From contig OU612070.1 of NCBI GenBank assembly GCA_914767715.1, positions 2,995,501-3,059,500 of the forward strand: a DNA stretch of 64,000 nt, read 5' to 3'. The notes beneath the pieces were generated by a model, which was given only the letters and a program-made list of their open reading frames with translations, was not told where the DNA came from and made no database searches. Numbering within the stretch: position 1 is the first letter of the stretch; each line of letters begins with the position of its first letter. Made by a program: the position numbers and the translations under genes. This document shows, one piece after another, positions 25,041-37,700 of the stretch. Source of the stretch: Membranipora membranacea. Its lineage: Eukaryota > Bryozoa > Gymnolaemata > Cheilostomatida > Membraniporidae.

Positions 25041-26439
25041 AATGCCAAAATCATAATTTCATGGTAGCTAATTGTCTACAAAAATCAAATATGGAAACTC
25101 TGAATGTATGGTAATATAGATGTGAGTATTATGATCAACTCTAGTGCATTGTGAATGACGAGCTTTACATTTAATCAAGTAGTATTCTAATCTATATTAT
25201 TGTACACGAATATATATTTTGAGTCTTAATCTTGTTCAACCTCCTTGAAGCTGCCCCAGCAGCATGAAGCCCACCCTGGGTGTAGATGAGCATCCCGTTC
25301 CTTTCACTTTTCTCATCTCTGGAATTATGAAGTAATTGGAATAATATCTTTGATTCCACAAGCTATGTTCGATATCAACTGATTTCATCTAGTTTTGTTA
25401 AAATACAAAAGTACAAAGTTTCTAACGGTAGACTTTCAAGCAAAATGTGTATTTACGATATAATATCCCCCTTAGGAAGGCTGACAACCAAGTTGCAACC
25501 AAGTTGCAACTTCAGTCGTAGTTACCCAATTTAGCTGTTCTTGGGCTCATACATTCTATATATATTGTTAAAACTTGCAAAATAAATGCGAGACATTGAT
25601 AATTTGCTCACAAAATTTTATTGGTATTTTAATATAGGCAATAAAATTTCCATCTAGTGTAAACAATAAAAACATCTTGCGAATGAAAATATTGAATAAT
25701 GATTCGCAAGTAATACTCTATTTGTTTCAACAATTAATAACAGATTATAACAAAACGTTTCTTATTAAAACTTATGTACCGATTAAGCGATATTTTTTGC
25801 CAGGGGAAGAGGTTTGGACAATATAATTCATGGGAGGGAAGGGGTATAGGTAAAATAAATAACTAAATAGGGGGAAGGGAATGGCTCTGAGTTACAACTA
25901 CCTTTGCAAGATAGCTGGGAGGAACTGGACTGGGAATCAGGTCAATGGTTGCAGTGGTGCAATGGGGGTTTTCGCTTAGCCTCTGCCTACTACCCAAGGG
26001 AGGCTACAGTCTAACAACAGAGTACAAACAAGGCAACATAATGTCAAGGCAGGGAGGTCTGCCAGCAGGCTGAACTCAAGAAACTTACTTCAGTGGGTTG
26101 AGTTCAGTAAGGCACTTTATTGATTACCTGTAGACTAGTTTAAAAGAAAGATAAGGTGTTGTTGCTTCAGCTGCAAAATACTAACTGAAAACTTATTCCA
26201 CTGTGATTAATTATTAAAAGCATAAATAATATGATACTGGGAAACGGGGAACAATGAACATTCTAGATGGGTGTAAATGTTAAAATTAGAAAAGTTATAA
26301 AAATGATGAAATGGGAAGACAACTCATGATAAATGAATTTATGAAATTTTATCTTGAGTGTTCAGCTGTGGTGGAAAATCCACCACAAAAATCTTAAGAT
26401 ATTCTTTATATCTTCTTGTACAAAAGACTGACCTGTATT
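25041..26439. other. AT-rich intergenic or intronic sequence
   Basis: No recognised gene. There is a direct repeat AACCAAGTTGCAACCAAGTTGC near 25488 and a small hairpin GTGGTGGATTTTCCACCAC near 26370. A 45-codon minus-strand open stretch with PSPVPPSY near 25890-26010 could be a terminal exon of the minus-strand gene, but nothing decides it. Confidence 0.4.
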
Positions 26440-27020
26440 CAAGGAGTTAGAGGGAAGAAGGGTGGCCACGTGACCAATCTAATGATACTATATATGACCT
26501 AGCTGCCGACCCACATGAAAAACAAAATGGCTGAACAAGATGAATAATTTCAATCGCATATTGTGGCAGTAAACACATTAAGATAGCGCATATTATCAAA
26601 TAAAGTATCCTCACCATTAGAAAAGACTTATATCTTTCTGTTGCCAAGTATAACCAGCTGAATTACTGTGTTGTTTAGAAGATTATCATGGCCAAAGTTG
26701 TAAAAATCCTGAAATCACGCCATTTTCACCTTTGTTCTCTATGGATATCCCAACACATGCACCTAGCACTTGTTTGTTGATATCATATGAAAGAGCAAAC
26801 TCTGATTGGTTAGCCAAACTAAATAAATTGAACAAATTATATTCAGGGGTAGTATGTATCAAGATTTTTTTTAGTTATTTATTAATCAGCTATTAAATAG
26901 TCAAACTTTGTCGAAAGTGAACTTTACCTTAGTTACAGTGAAGATGGTAGTACTTTTTTTCCCATAATGGTAAACACCTCATGATCACTCTCTAGACATA
27001 ACCATTTTACTTGGTTCAAC

Positions 27021-29336
27021 CCATAGACAAAACACACAACACTAGACTGGATACTGCGTAGTAAATATCCTATCAAAAAGTGTCCTCATTAAATACTGTG
27101 ACGCAACGACATCTCACTGTGGTAGAAAAAGCAATGATGCGTGTGTTTTTCGGAGTAATCTCCCTTTTATAGAATTTGATACAGAATAGCAGCAGCGATC
27201 TTCTGCAGCACAGGTCACAGCTTTGTCTATATTCTGTCTAACTCATCACATATTTCGATTAAGCAAAAATGGCATAGAGATATTAGTTAAACAGCATATC
27301 ATACTTGCCAAGTAATCTAAATTCAAAAGTGGGAGATTTCAATTTACAGCGATACCGCACGTCATAGCAATGCTCTGAGAGTGCGATATACCCGAGCGAT
27401 TCACATGGGGGTTTGAGGGCATTGTGATCCCCCAACAGGGTCAGGGATAGAACCCGGTCGCTGATGCTCTGAGAGCGTTTCTAGCCACTAGGAAAGGCTA
27501 AAAAAGGATTTGATCTGCTAAAATTCTATAATAGATATTAGGTAATAATCGTTAGCCATGAATTCTACATTTCCTAAAACATCAACTGAGAACAAGGTCA
27601 CAATCACCTTGCAGCAATATCCAATAATGCATTGTGGTTTGGTTCCCATCAGTATTATAATAGGATTTAGGATTTTCTTCTGACCCCCTTTAGAAATTCC
27701 AATCTAGAATTGCATTGTGGGAATCCATCTTTCACCATACAATTTTACAAGATCATCTTGTGCGTTGGACTAGTTTATGCATCAGTTAAATTAAGGCAAG
27801 TATGTTTGAATGACCCCCGACTGTCTTGATTAACTTGTTGCACCACCTACCCCACAACAAAGCTTGCGATAACAGGCTAGACCACCACATGCTATTTGTT
27901 ACCAGCAAAAATATAATTTGTATGGTTGGTATATGCCTGTATTGATATCCCTAAGTGTGTCAGGCTGGCTGCTCATTATTAGTTCTTGTTATACATATTT
28001 TTTTAAGGTGAATACATTCTTAGAAGTCAAAAAACTAAACTGCTCTTAGTGTGCAGACTTTTTAAGTGCAATTAGTGATCCCTCAGCAGCAGACTGCTCT
28101 CTATTCGGCCGCAAGAATTGGGAGGCCTCAAACGAAGGAGTGCTCAACTCACTAACCCAGTTGTAGATACAAATTTCTATGCAGAAAGGGCAGTCCAACA
28201 CTCTCTTGGTACCGTAGTGCTTGCGCCAAATTTGACTAATATGGTTGTCACCCGTACATTATCATTACGTATTACTTTAAATGTGCATCCCACTGTACTT
28301 CACTCTTTAAAACTCTTATTCTGCGGTATGCTCTGATTCCCAGCCATCACAAATAACAAAGCTAGCCCTAGAAAAATGATGCTCGGTTTGATTCCAAGTG
28401 CAAATAGCTATATCTGTTATCATTGCCTTCGAGATAAAATTATTTGGGATCAAATATGCGTTTTTAGCCTTTCCTAGTGGCTTGAAAAGCTCTCAGAGCA
28501 TCAGCGGCCGGGTTCTATCCTGGACCCTGTTGGGGGATCACAATGCCCTCAAACACCCATGTGGATCGCTCGGGTATATCGCACCCTCGGAGCTTTGCGA
28601 TGACGTGCGGTATCGCTGTAAATTGAAATCTCCCACTTTTGAATTTAGATTACTTGGCAAGTATGATATGCTGTTTAACTAATATTTCTATGCCATTTTT
28701 GCTTAATCAAAATATGTGATGAGTTAGACAGAATATAGACAAAGCTGTGACCTGTGCTGCAGAAGATTGCTGCTGCTATTCTGTATCTAATTCAATAAAA
28801 TCTATAAAATTATCTGCATCAAAGGGAGATTACTCCGAAAAACACATGCATCATTGCTTTTTCTACCACAGTGAGATGTCGTTGCGTCGCAGTATTAAAG
28901 GGCAACCAAGGTTTCGCAGCAATGCATTAATGGGTAGCAAATAATGTGCTGGGCAGCATCAGCTTAGTGCATTACGCGATGCAAAACTCACAGTAGTTGC
29001 TGACTCTAAGCTGGTTAAAACTTCAGTTTAGGGGAGGTTCCAAGACTTTGCTGTAATAATTATAGAGCACAGGCTAAATAATAACAGGAACAGGAAACTG
29101 CTATGTGGTATTCTCTTTCAGCTGAGTTTGAGTACCTGATGGAAGAAATGTTTCACAAGAATTCTGGCTGAATAATCATCCAAATTATATTTTGTATTTT
29201 TCCCCATGCAGAAGGTGCAATCTGCTATTAATCAATGGCGATCAATGAGAAGTTGTTTGAAACCTTGGTTGCCCTTTAACTGAGGACACTTTTTGATGCT
29301 CAGTGTCCAGTCTAGTGTTGTGTGTTTTGACTATGG
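27021..29336. mobile_element. Foldback element 2, CCATAGAC family
   Basis: Target duplication TTCAAC (27015-27020 and 29337-29342). The arms start CCATAGACAAAACACACAAC, and the left (27021 to about 27530) is the reverse complement of the right (about 28430-29336). The right arm is interrupted by MITE copy 4 at a TTAA that is intact in the left arm (CCTCATTAAATACTG). It shares the CTAGAC..GGA.ACTG and GTGACGC.ACG blocks with foldback element 1. No transposase. Confidence 0.88.
28899..29275 (-). mobile_element. TTAA MITE copy 4 in right arm of foldback element 2
   Basis: A 377-bp element with TIRs AGGGCAACCAAGGTTTC and TTAA at 28895-28898 and 29276-29279. Read from the tip of the arm inwards it has the same orientation as copy 1 in foldback element 1, and it occupies the corresponding TTAA. 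Confidence 0.88.
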
Positions 29337-29534
29337 TTCAACCCCTGCTTTTTTTAAGTGGTGATTCTCTTCTTGACCCACAAAGATATCAGCTTCTCAA
29401 ATTGCTAACCTTAGCATGTACCTCCAAAAGCAGAGAGGATTTAAAAACGAGTTATCCTCTCATGTTAATTCAGTTTTGACCAATCATAAAATGCTTATTG
29501 TCACGTGACCACCCTCCTTCCCTCTAACTCCTTG

Positions 29535-29710
29535 CTGTATTATAGACAGGATCATAATCATCTCCACCCACTTCACCGGTTATATCTAGCATAGCGACAC
29601 ACTGTGTATCTCTCATTTTAAAACCAAAAGTTATCTCTGATACCATCTCATCTTTGTTATTATCTACATGTACAAGGTCAACCATGTCAACAATGTGAAG
29701 GAGAATGGTT
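29535..29710 (-). CDS. Unidentified internal exon, cut at its donor by a transposon
   Basis: On the minus strand the acceptor GACCACTCAG precedes 58 open codons (29710 to 29535), containing DMVDLVHVDNNKDEMVSEIT and MLDITGEVGGDDYDPVYNT. The composition is clearly coding-like. The exon should end AATACAG with GTCAGT following, but that donor now lies at 26438-26427, on the other side of the 3.1-kb element, whose target duplication is this AATACAG. Reading on into the element meets TAG after three codons. The gene may therefore be broken or truncated, or use a splice within the insert. I do not recognise the family, and the neighbouring exons were not found. Confidence 0.5.
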
Positions 29711-29899
29711 CTGAGTGGTCAATAATAATCACTATAAATAATATTTCTGTCCGTTCGCTTGAGGAGAGCTTGAACTTTTAGGATATATGTAATGGCATTT
29801 GATTTGATTCAACCTACCAAGGTATAGATTTGGTAGTAATTCATGTCATCACATTACAGTTTATCATACATCAACAATCAACATAGTGGAGCATCAAAG

Positions 29900-30084
29900 C
29901 ATGGGCCCCTGGGACTTGCATGTCTTTACTTTGCCAATGTCCACTATCAACCACCCAAAAAACACCAGAGATTTCAAGGTAGGTTGAAAAATATTTTTTT
30001 TGTGTCTTACCCTGTTTGGTGTTTTTTGGGTGGTTGATAGTGGACATTGGCAAAGTAAAGACATGCAAGTCCTAGGGGCCCATG
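29900..30084. mobile_element. 185-bp palindromic hAT-type MITE
   Basis: Near-perfect arms of about 68 bp beginning CATGGGCCCC are separated by a short spacer. The flanks are the 8-bp direct repeat CATCAAAG (29892-29899, 30085-30092). An 8-bp duplication and CA..GGG ends fit hAT. A transcript would fold into one long hairpin. Confidence 0.85.
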
Positions 30085-30188
30085 CATCAAAGTGATCTAA
30101 CACAGGCCTCATATGAGTTTCAAAAATCCTTAGCAAGTTTAATGACCAAAATGTTTATGCCAACATTTTCTTGATTTCTAATTAGTTA

Positions 30189-30547
30189 CCCTATAGGAGT
30201 TTAATTTAGCTAGAGTTTTATTTCGCTACTATGGTGAGTGAGTTTAATTTAATATACACTAAATTTCGCTAGTAGGCTTACTAGCGAAAATTAAAATAAA
30301 GTGTCCAAGCTGGGATTCGTACCCAGGGCACAACCCTCCACTTGATTGCAAGGCAGACACTTAGACCACTACACCACACTGCCTTGCATGTGTAGGTTAG
30401 GTGTATTCCTGTATAATTGTACATTGTTTATGAAACTGAGTGGTGTTTATTGCTTAGGAAGTAATTTCCGCTATCATAAAATTTCGCTACTTAGGCAAAA
30501 ACGGAAAAGCGAATCCTAAATGCCGCGAAAACTAAACTCCTATAGGG
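30189..30547. mobile_element. 359-bp TA-flanked MITE carrying a tRNA-like segment
   Basis: The ends are CCCTATAGGAGTTTA and its reverse complement, with TA outside on both sides (30187-30188, 30548-30549), as in Tc1/mariner-type MITEs. Subterminal TTTCGCTA boxes recur at least three times on both strands. The middle (about 30301-30392, minus strand) has an A-box-like GGTGTAGTGGTCTA and a closed T-arm CTGGG TACGAAT CCCAG, a tRNA-like relic. Confidence 0.75.
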
Positions 30548-33500
30548 TATATACTGTTTACCAACATATTTTCCAAATGATTTTAGATTTGAATATAAAA
30601 ATGCAACTCGAAAGTTGATCAAATCTTTATACACGGCAATCTCTTGATGTGGATCAGTGTATCAGAATTCAGAAGTGATCATCACCAACCTATGACAGTG
30701 AAAACTTGACCAGTGGTGTAAGTGTGAAGGTGGCTGGATTACTTGTGCCTGATGATAGCTTGCACTCTGCATTCATCGAGTCATATGCGTACACGCGCAA
30801 CACGGAGATTCATGTCTCTTGTCATTTCTGTACACAGATGGGAGCAGACACGTGGGAGAGGTACATTGTGATGTGTCTCAGTCACAGATTGAAGGCCTGA
30901 GTCTATTGACTTTACCGAGGTTTGAGATGCAGATTCTAGCAACTCAACCAAGTGCAGCCAAACAGTGATCTAATAACAAACAAAACTAGTTATACAGTTA
31001 TACATTTAAAGTATCAAATTCGGGAAAATAATAAGTATGACGGTTGTGACGTAGCACTGGGATCGCCCGCTGATTCTTACTGCCGATAGACTGCCGTCAC
31101 CTTTGAAGTTTGAGAGGCCATAACTTCCTCAATATTTGGAATCTAAAGCTGGAATTCGCTCACATGATAGAATAAAATATGGAAAATAAGAATCGATACA
31201 AAATAGCAGCCTCAAACCAAGGCTTTTTTAAGATGCAGTTGGCAGGGAAGAGCCTTGTAAAATTCAAAGCACCTTTGGGTTATAAATGTGACTTGCTAAA
31301 ATAATACTGGTGGAACATTTGTTACGATTAGACCAATGATCCAGCTAGTTAACCATTTTAGACTAAAAAATCTCTGTAGATGGATGGAAAAAAAATTGCG
31401 GCACAATATCATTTTTGTGCTAATATATTTCTTTCTGTATTGTATAAGCTACAAGACATGTTAACATTGACATTACTGCCATCCAATGGTTTTAAAGTGG
31501 TAGGGCCAGGCATGATGGGTGCGGGAGGGGCGCTCTAGCTCTGGTAAGAAATATCAAAAAATATAACTGCTTACAGTGAAGAGGATGATTAACAGTCATT
31601 CATATACGTGATATTGTTAAATATTGTCCATGAATTGAAATTCTAATATTAATGACCACCACCAAGAAGGCTTCTGGGATGAGATGCCATGAACTTTTCA
31701 ACGTTGAACATTGACAACCTCAATCTCCCTCTGCAATTAACTAAGAACATGCAATGTTCAGAGGCTGTTTGTTCAAGCGTGGCCCAAGATATGTTTTAAG
31801 GCGGGGACATGGCGCTGAAGGATAGCTCACATGTTTTAGTCTTAGATGTATTGATTAACTCTAAACCTTATACCAAGCTGAAATTTGCCATCATAAAACA
31901 GCTTCATCAGTGCTATCACATCATAAACCCTACATATAACTAACATAAATAACACAAGGTGCCCCCTGAGCACCTGCTATAGATAAATGTTAATAGTGTC
32001 AATGTGTATTTATAACACTTACGGCAATTTAAAAATTGACCTCCTGAAAAAGTGGTAGGGCCATGGCCCCCTGGCCCACCCTATGAATACACCATGTGCC
32101 AATAGAATGTGTTAAAAAACCGACTGATGATAGATCAGTTTATATTTTTTTCGAACTTTCTTACCAATAATATGTGTTGGGGTATCTGCTGTAGCATTGC
32201 TGTGACAGCTGAAGCATAGGATTCCACTAATCTTATCCTCTGAGCTATTGTAGCTTAACTCCTGTATTATTATAACTTAAACTAAAGTTTCCCTCTGCAC
32301 AACTGCCATAAAGCTGACCTCATAACATGTATGTCTTATTCCGTTAAGAATTGATTCTGACCCGAATTCAAATCACTTGAGGATGGAATCTGATCGACTC
32401 ATGTAGATTGTATTTCAGAAAGAGAGCTAGTATCAAGATATATATTTATAAATAAATGAAAGCTATCCATGGTTGTTCACTACTTTTTTCCAATGTCATC
32501 AGGCAAACTAGGTAAACTCTAAACTGCACAAGTGCACAAATTATTGATCAAATGTGTTTAGTTTGTATAGTATTGGTAGATTTTTCGGTGGTAAGCATTG
32601 TCTTAGAATGCTCAAAATGTCTTTAAATGTTTTATCAGGCGTAATGAAACGATATCTGTGGATATAAAAGAAGCTATAATATAAATTATTCAATAGCAAA
32701 TAGTAATGGATATTTAACTCACTGTAAGTGTAAGTGTCTGATGTCAGCTTTATGTTATAGATATAAATGTACATGAAGCTTGCGGAGTAATGCTAGGTAT
32801 TAATGACAAGGTAAGCAATTTGAGGGCTAAGACATAGTAACGTTGGGCAATACTGACGGCTACTGATGGAAAAGCCTCAGTCACAGTCTTGTGAGAATTG
32901 TCCCCACAAGACACAGTATGATACATGTTCTCTCAAATTGTGTGACAAGCATTCACTTAGGGTGACATACATTCACTTAGGGTCATTAGTAGTTCCCTAT
33001 GACTCCATGCATCAAGTTGGTGCTTCGAATGATGTTGCCCACTAACAATTCAAATTGCATATTTACGGTTCCGATAATGCTGAAACTTCAGCAAGATCTG
33101 AGCGGTCTTGTATCAGACATCCCAATTCAGTATTTGACGCTAACCGCTTAGCCACGTCGCAACGTTACCAAGATCAGATGAGGTAAGACTAACCAAAGCG
33201 ATCCCATGATTCAACATCTCCTGGAATCAAGGCATAGCGATTGTCCCCTCTCATTCCTGACTAGCAGGGTAGAGCTGTCTGAGGTTGCAGGAATAGATTA
33301 CTGAATGATATAAATATTATGCATGATGAACTGATGAACTGATCAAAAAAATGGTTAAATCAACAGGTTGCATAACCTTTCTTGAATGTATTAAATCTGG
33401 TAAACCTGAGTTAGATGGAGATCAGGTTTACTTGTATTGAAATTTCAGTTGTTTCATCTTAAGGAACAACTTATTATGAGTAAACTCTGGGAAATTTGTT

Positions 33501-34703
33501 TCTTAATGTGTTATAGCCTACGGCCCTACACCCTTCAGACATCGCACCCACTTAGGCTACATACAATCCGTACTCTTTAGTTTTATAAAACTACCAATAC
33601 ATATATCAGTTTGTGGGATATTTGAGTGATGCAGCAAGGGTAGAAAAAGACGATCTGATTATGTGACTTGCCATTGTTAAAAAGTGAAGGTAGTACAGTC
33701 TTAGAGCGCTTTTTTCATATAAACTTTTGAAATTAAAAGAGATGCTTGTGACTGTGAATAGAAATCTTTCATTGCATGAATGTTGCAAATAACGGTATTC
33801 ACTGCTGAAACTTGGTCGGTAGTGGTCAGTGTAATAAATGTTACCATTATTTTGAAAACAGCTTTCGGTACACACAAACTTCTTTGTTATTGTTCAATTT
33901 TATTTTTTCTCAATAATCATAAACAGCGAAAACTGAATAAAAAAGATGGAAGAGAACAGGTTGCAATATCTGAATTATATGTGCCAAGCAATTGGACAAA
34001 AATTGAGGAAACTAAGAATTGTGAACATATATACATTATTAAATTTTGAACTATTTTGACAAAGGGATCAAGTCAGATCATTGAGAAAATCAGAACATTG
34101 CAGCTCTTTTAAGAAAATTTAAAGGTAATATTTTTGCTGTTTAAAGATGGAGTGTAATTCAGATCCAGCATTAGTTTTAGACACTTCAGGGATTTACTTG
34201 TGCGGGGTGAAATAATATGGACCAAAATTTGTTTTATGAGATTTTTTTTTACCAATTTGCTATGCTCAAAATTAAATCCTAAAAACTTATGAGATCACGG
34301 TAATTACACAGAGCATAGCATGTCTTGTCAAGACAGGCTACATTGAGCCGTATTTACAAATTGTTATGATGTATTTGGCGCCAATTCGGATCACATGTAC
34401 ATAATCGGAATTGGGTGATCTATCAACCTGGATAGGGACGGGAGAAAGTGAATCCGACCCGTACCCCCTCTTTAACTATGTGCACAATTTACATTCTCAT
34501 TGTGGTTGTTTATCCACAAAAGGTGAAAGGTCGACATGGTAGTAACAATAATAATATATACAGATGAGTTTTCTTTCATTTCTCTTCTCAACAACAATTA
34601 TTTTTGCCAGGTCTTCATCAGAAGGGTGGTGATACTCCAAGTTAGGCTGAAGATGGTAGATTTAATTCAATTATCTAGTTTTGTTCACAGTCATAAACAT
34701 GTT
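30548..34703. other. Region without a confident gene
   Basis: Mostly AT-rich unique sequence. A plus-strand open stretch at 30676-30900 is uncertain. A direct repeat CATTCACTTAGGGT is present near 32950-32982. GTGGTAGGGCCA recurs at about 31498 and 32052 beside GC-rich tails. A degenerate tRNA-like head lies on the minus strand near 33090-33170. Confidence 0.5.
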
Positions 34704-37700
34704 CTATGTATCTTCAGTCAGTTCTTCATCAGGGGCACAAAGATACTCCACAAAACTGGGTTGTGTGTTATCAGCATTAATCATGAACTGTAGAGATAGG
34801 AATCCCCTCTTATCTGTTCGGATAGATACTTTCTGAGCTGATTGTAATACTTTTACTGAATGCTTCAATAGTGATGTCTTATATCTACAATATAAGATTT
34901 GTCCGAGGGATTATAAAGGTCAAATAGTTAGCGGGTATACCACTGCTCCAATAAGGCTTTTAGTCAGAGTGAGAGAAAAGAGAAGAACGCGCCAAATGCT
35001 GAAGCCATACATCGAAATGGAGGGAAATGTGCCAACTAATTTCCATCAAAGCCTACCACTTAGCGAGGGATTGCCAAGCCATCAGGTCATTATGAACAGA
35101 AAAACGAAATACATAGTAAGAAAATAAACATCCATGTGGGTTGGGGGAGGCTGAAACAGTACATATTTTAGCCATGACCTAAAGTGGGATGAGAACACTA
35201 GTTATATCTATAGAAAGCTCAGGACAAGATTTTATTGTTTTTCTAAATTTAAACAGTTTAATCCCTCTGAGTCAACAAAACTCAATTTTATAGAAGCTTT
35301 GATATTACCCATCTTTATGTATAATATTGAGTTATGGTATTTTTGAGCCACCTAGGATAAAAGAGAAACTGCTCCCTCCATTTTTAAACAACCACAGCTC
35401 TGGTACTTCAGCAGAATGCTTCATGTTGGATTGGGGCTGACAGGGTTGGAAGGGCGGTGTTGTGTACAAGAAAACGTTTCTATGTCTAGCTACTGGAGCT
35501 ACTGGTTTTTTCCACCAGGACAGAGCTTGATTTTGTGATGTTGTAGAGCTTATTCTGTTACTTTTTTGATGCCGCCTATTTAGGGTGTAGTAGGATTGGA
35601 AATACTGCTAATAATGTTATCAATTTTGATACACACATTCCGAATCAGTGCCACTTTTTTAGCAGGAAATCATACAGGATTTAAAAAATGAGGACTGAAA
35701 GATTTTTACGTAGCTTTATACCTACCAGTATCAAAGTTTTTAATGATATGCCATTACAATCACAGAGCATTTTTTAAACAATTGTAAACTGCCTTTGACG
35801 GGTTTACCAATAATCTGCTATCTTAATCTAGATATGCTCCCCAATAGGATCAAAGCCCTCAACCCCTGCTTTTGTACTCTCTTATTGGTAGAGCACTGAG
35901 AGTAATAACACCACTCACCTATTCGAGTGAGTCTGAGTAACACTACTTACCTATATGATCGAGTCTGAGTACATGTAAACGAGTCAACCAAGTCTGATTC
36001 ATTACTTATCTCTGTGTTATTATCTCCACTTTCTGTGTATGTAGTCATCCTGTATATAGTGACAATGTAATTATTGTTACCTATGAATACCGGTAACAAG
36101 AAACATGACTTTGAAAGCACTGCCTTGAACCAATAAAGGGCATGGTTCATTTTTTATTTGAAAGTTATCTACACATTATTTTCATCATTATTTCTGGTAT
36201 TGTGTTGCCTAACAATGTTGCATAGGTACATAATTGCTTACAGTATGACCTGTCATTGATTATCTATAGAAAGAAATTATGCCAAATAGGTGCCGTAGGT
36301 AGATCAATACAACCAAAACATAGGTATATAGCAACAACAGGGACATGGAACAGGAAGGGACCAAGCGTCACAGATTCAAGTTATCTAGAGATTGCCAGGG
36401 ATGCCCAGATCATTCTTTGCAAAACATCCACTTGCTTGGTAAAGCAAAGTTAATAGAGAGGTTGCGGAATTTCGTGATTGTCTTCTCTCAAAACTTTGTT
36501 GCTGTTTCATATTCCCAAACAGACTTGCAACCTGTCTAATAAGAATGGAGTAACATGATAACCTACCTGAAGTATGGCTTGTCTGGTGACATGAGTATCT
36601 CTATGATTTCACTTCTACTGTCGATCTCATTGAACGCTTCCCTCAATGCCTCCGATCTCATAATGATCTTATTGTTTACATTGCCGCTCGTGAAATCAAA
36701 GTTCAAGGTCATATCTGCCTCCATTGTTTTGATACTGCAGTCTGTAACAATTCCACCTACAAGACAATATACATAATATTAAATCTGTTACCAATTAATA
36801 GGCTCTCAGATGGATTTCATCAGCTTCAGATGCTTAGCATCTCCACTGATGAACTTTTGGTAACATGCCAATGCATCAATTTTCAATAGAATAAAACAAA
36901 TAACACTGTTTCATTTTGGAAAAAATATCTAGAAATTTTAGATTTGGGACAAGGAGATGAAACTCATAGAGAGTAATATTCAATACCAACAAGACCACTA
37001 AACAGTTTTCAGGGGTGCACTGGGTTGATAGTAGTAGACAACCACAGTGTAAGCAACTGCAACTCAGATTGATGAATCGTATAATGTACCAACACAACTC
37101 GAATAGGCTTTGTCATTCCCATGCTTGTCAATGTCTATGAGTTTAAACGCCAGTTGTAACATTTCATTTACCTTCCTCAATAATAAGTACCAGTGGTTCT
37201 CCGTATCCATCATAGTAGAGTTTTAGCGAGGGAGATGTGCTCTGTCCTGTGAGAGAGCTTGATCCGAATATTCCCAGACACTCCAGCAGCACACTCAGAG
37301 TTAACTTAAAGGAAACCTGAGGTTCCTTTAGTGTGTACTGATAGAAGAGACCTGCCTGGTAAACAGAGAATGAGAATACACCAATCACAGAGAGACCAGG
37401 TCAGATTTTTTAATGTTCTCATCAACCTCTTCTTTTCTATAAATCAATATCACTCTATTGGGAGAAAAGCTCACTGCCCTTTTACAGACTTTGTGCCGGA
37501 TTATGCTCCTGCCATAACGGAGTTGCTTCCCCACTACTCCTAAACTACAGCTTATTGGCTTATCAGCAGTAAAGTGCATGAAAGCAAGATCAACCCTGTT
37601 CTAGCTTCACCTGGACATATAGGGATTTTATTTTGCACAGATACATGCATACATCGCATACCTGCAGGAAGACATTGGCTTGCAGACATTGATGGTTCTC

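Larger units (their letters stand above)
26440..29534. mobile_element. Outer inverted-repeat element, 7-bp target duplication, hosting foldback element 2
   Basis: Ends CAAGGAGTTAGAGGGAAG (26440) and the reverse complement at 29534, similar for about 35 bp through a CACGTGAC box. The flanks are CTGTATT at 26433-26439 and 29535-29541. The element sits exactly at the 3' edge of a minus-strand exon: the sequence just outside its left end reads, on the minus strand, AATACAG followed by GTCAGT, a splice donor. No transposase is seen. Superfamily uncertain (CA-start ends and a 7-bp duplication, perhaps hAT-like). Confidence 0.75.

Noticed and set aside
30301-30392. Functional tRNA gene on the minus strand
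   Set aside because: The T-arm closes but the anticodon and acceptor stems do not pair; treated as a relic inside a MITE.
30676-30900. Plus-strand open stretch with a coding-like look (contains GADTWERYIVMCLSHRLK)
   Set aside because: It has no clear acceptor, contains a strong donor-like GGTGTAAGT inside, and no family or neighbouring exon was found; left as undecided.
33090-33170. tRNA-like sequence on the minus strand (TGGCTAAGCGGTTAGCG)
   Set aside because: The A box is convincing but the B box and stems cannot be found, so neither a tRNA gene nor a SINE is claimed.
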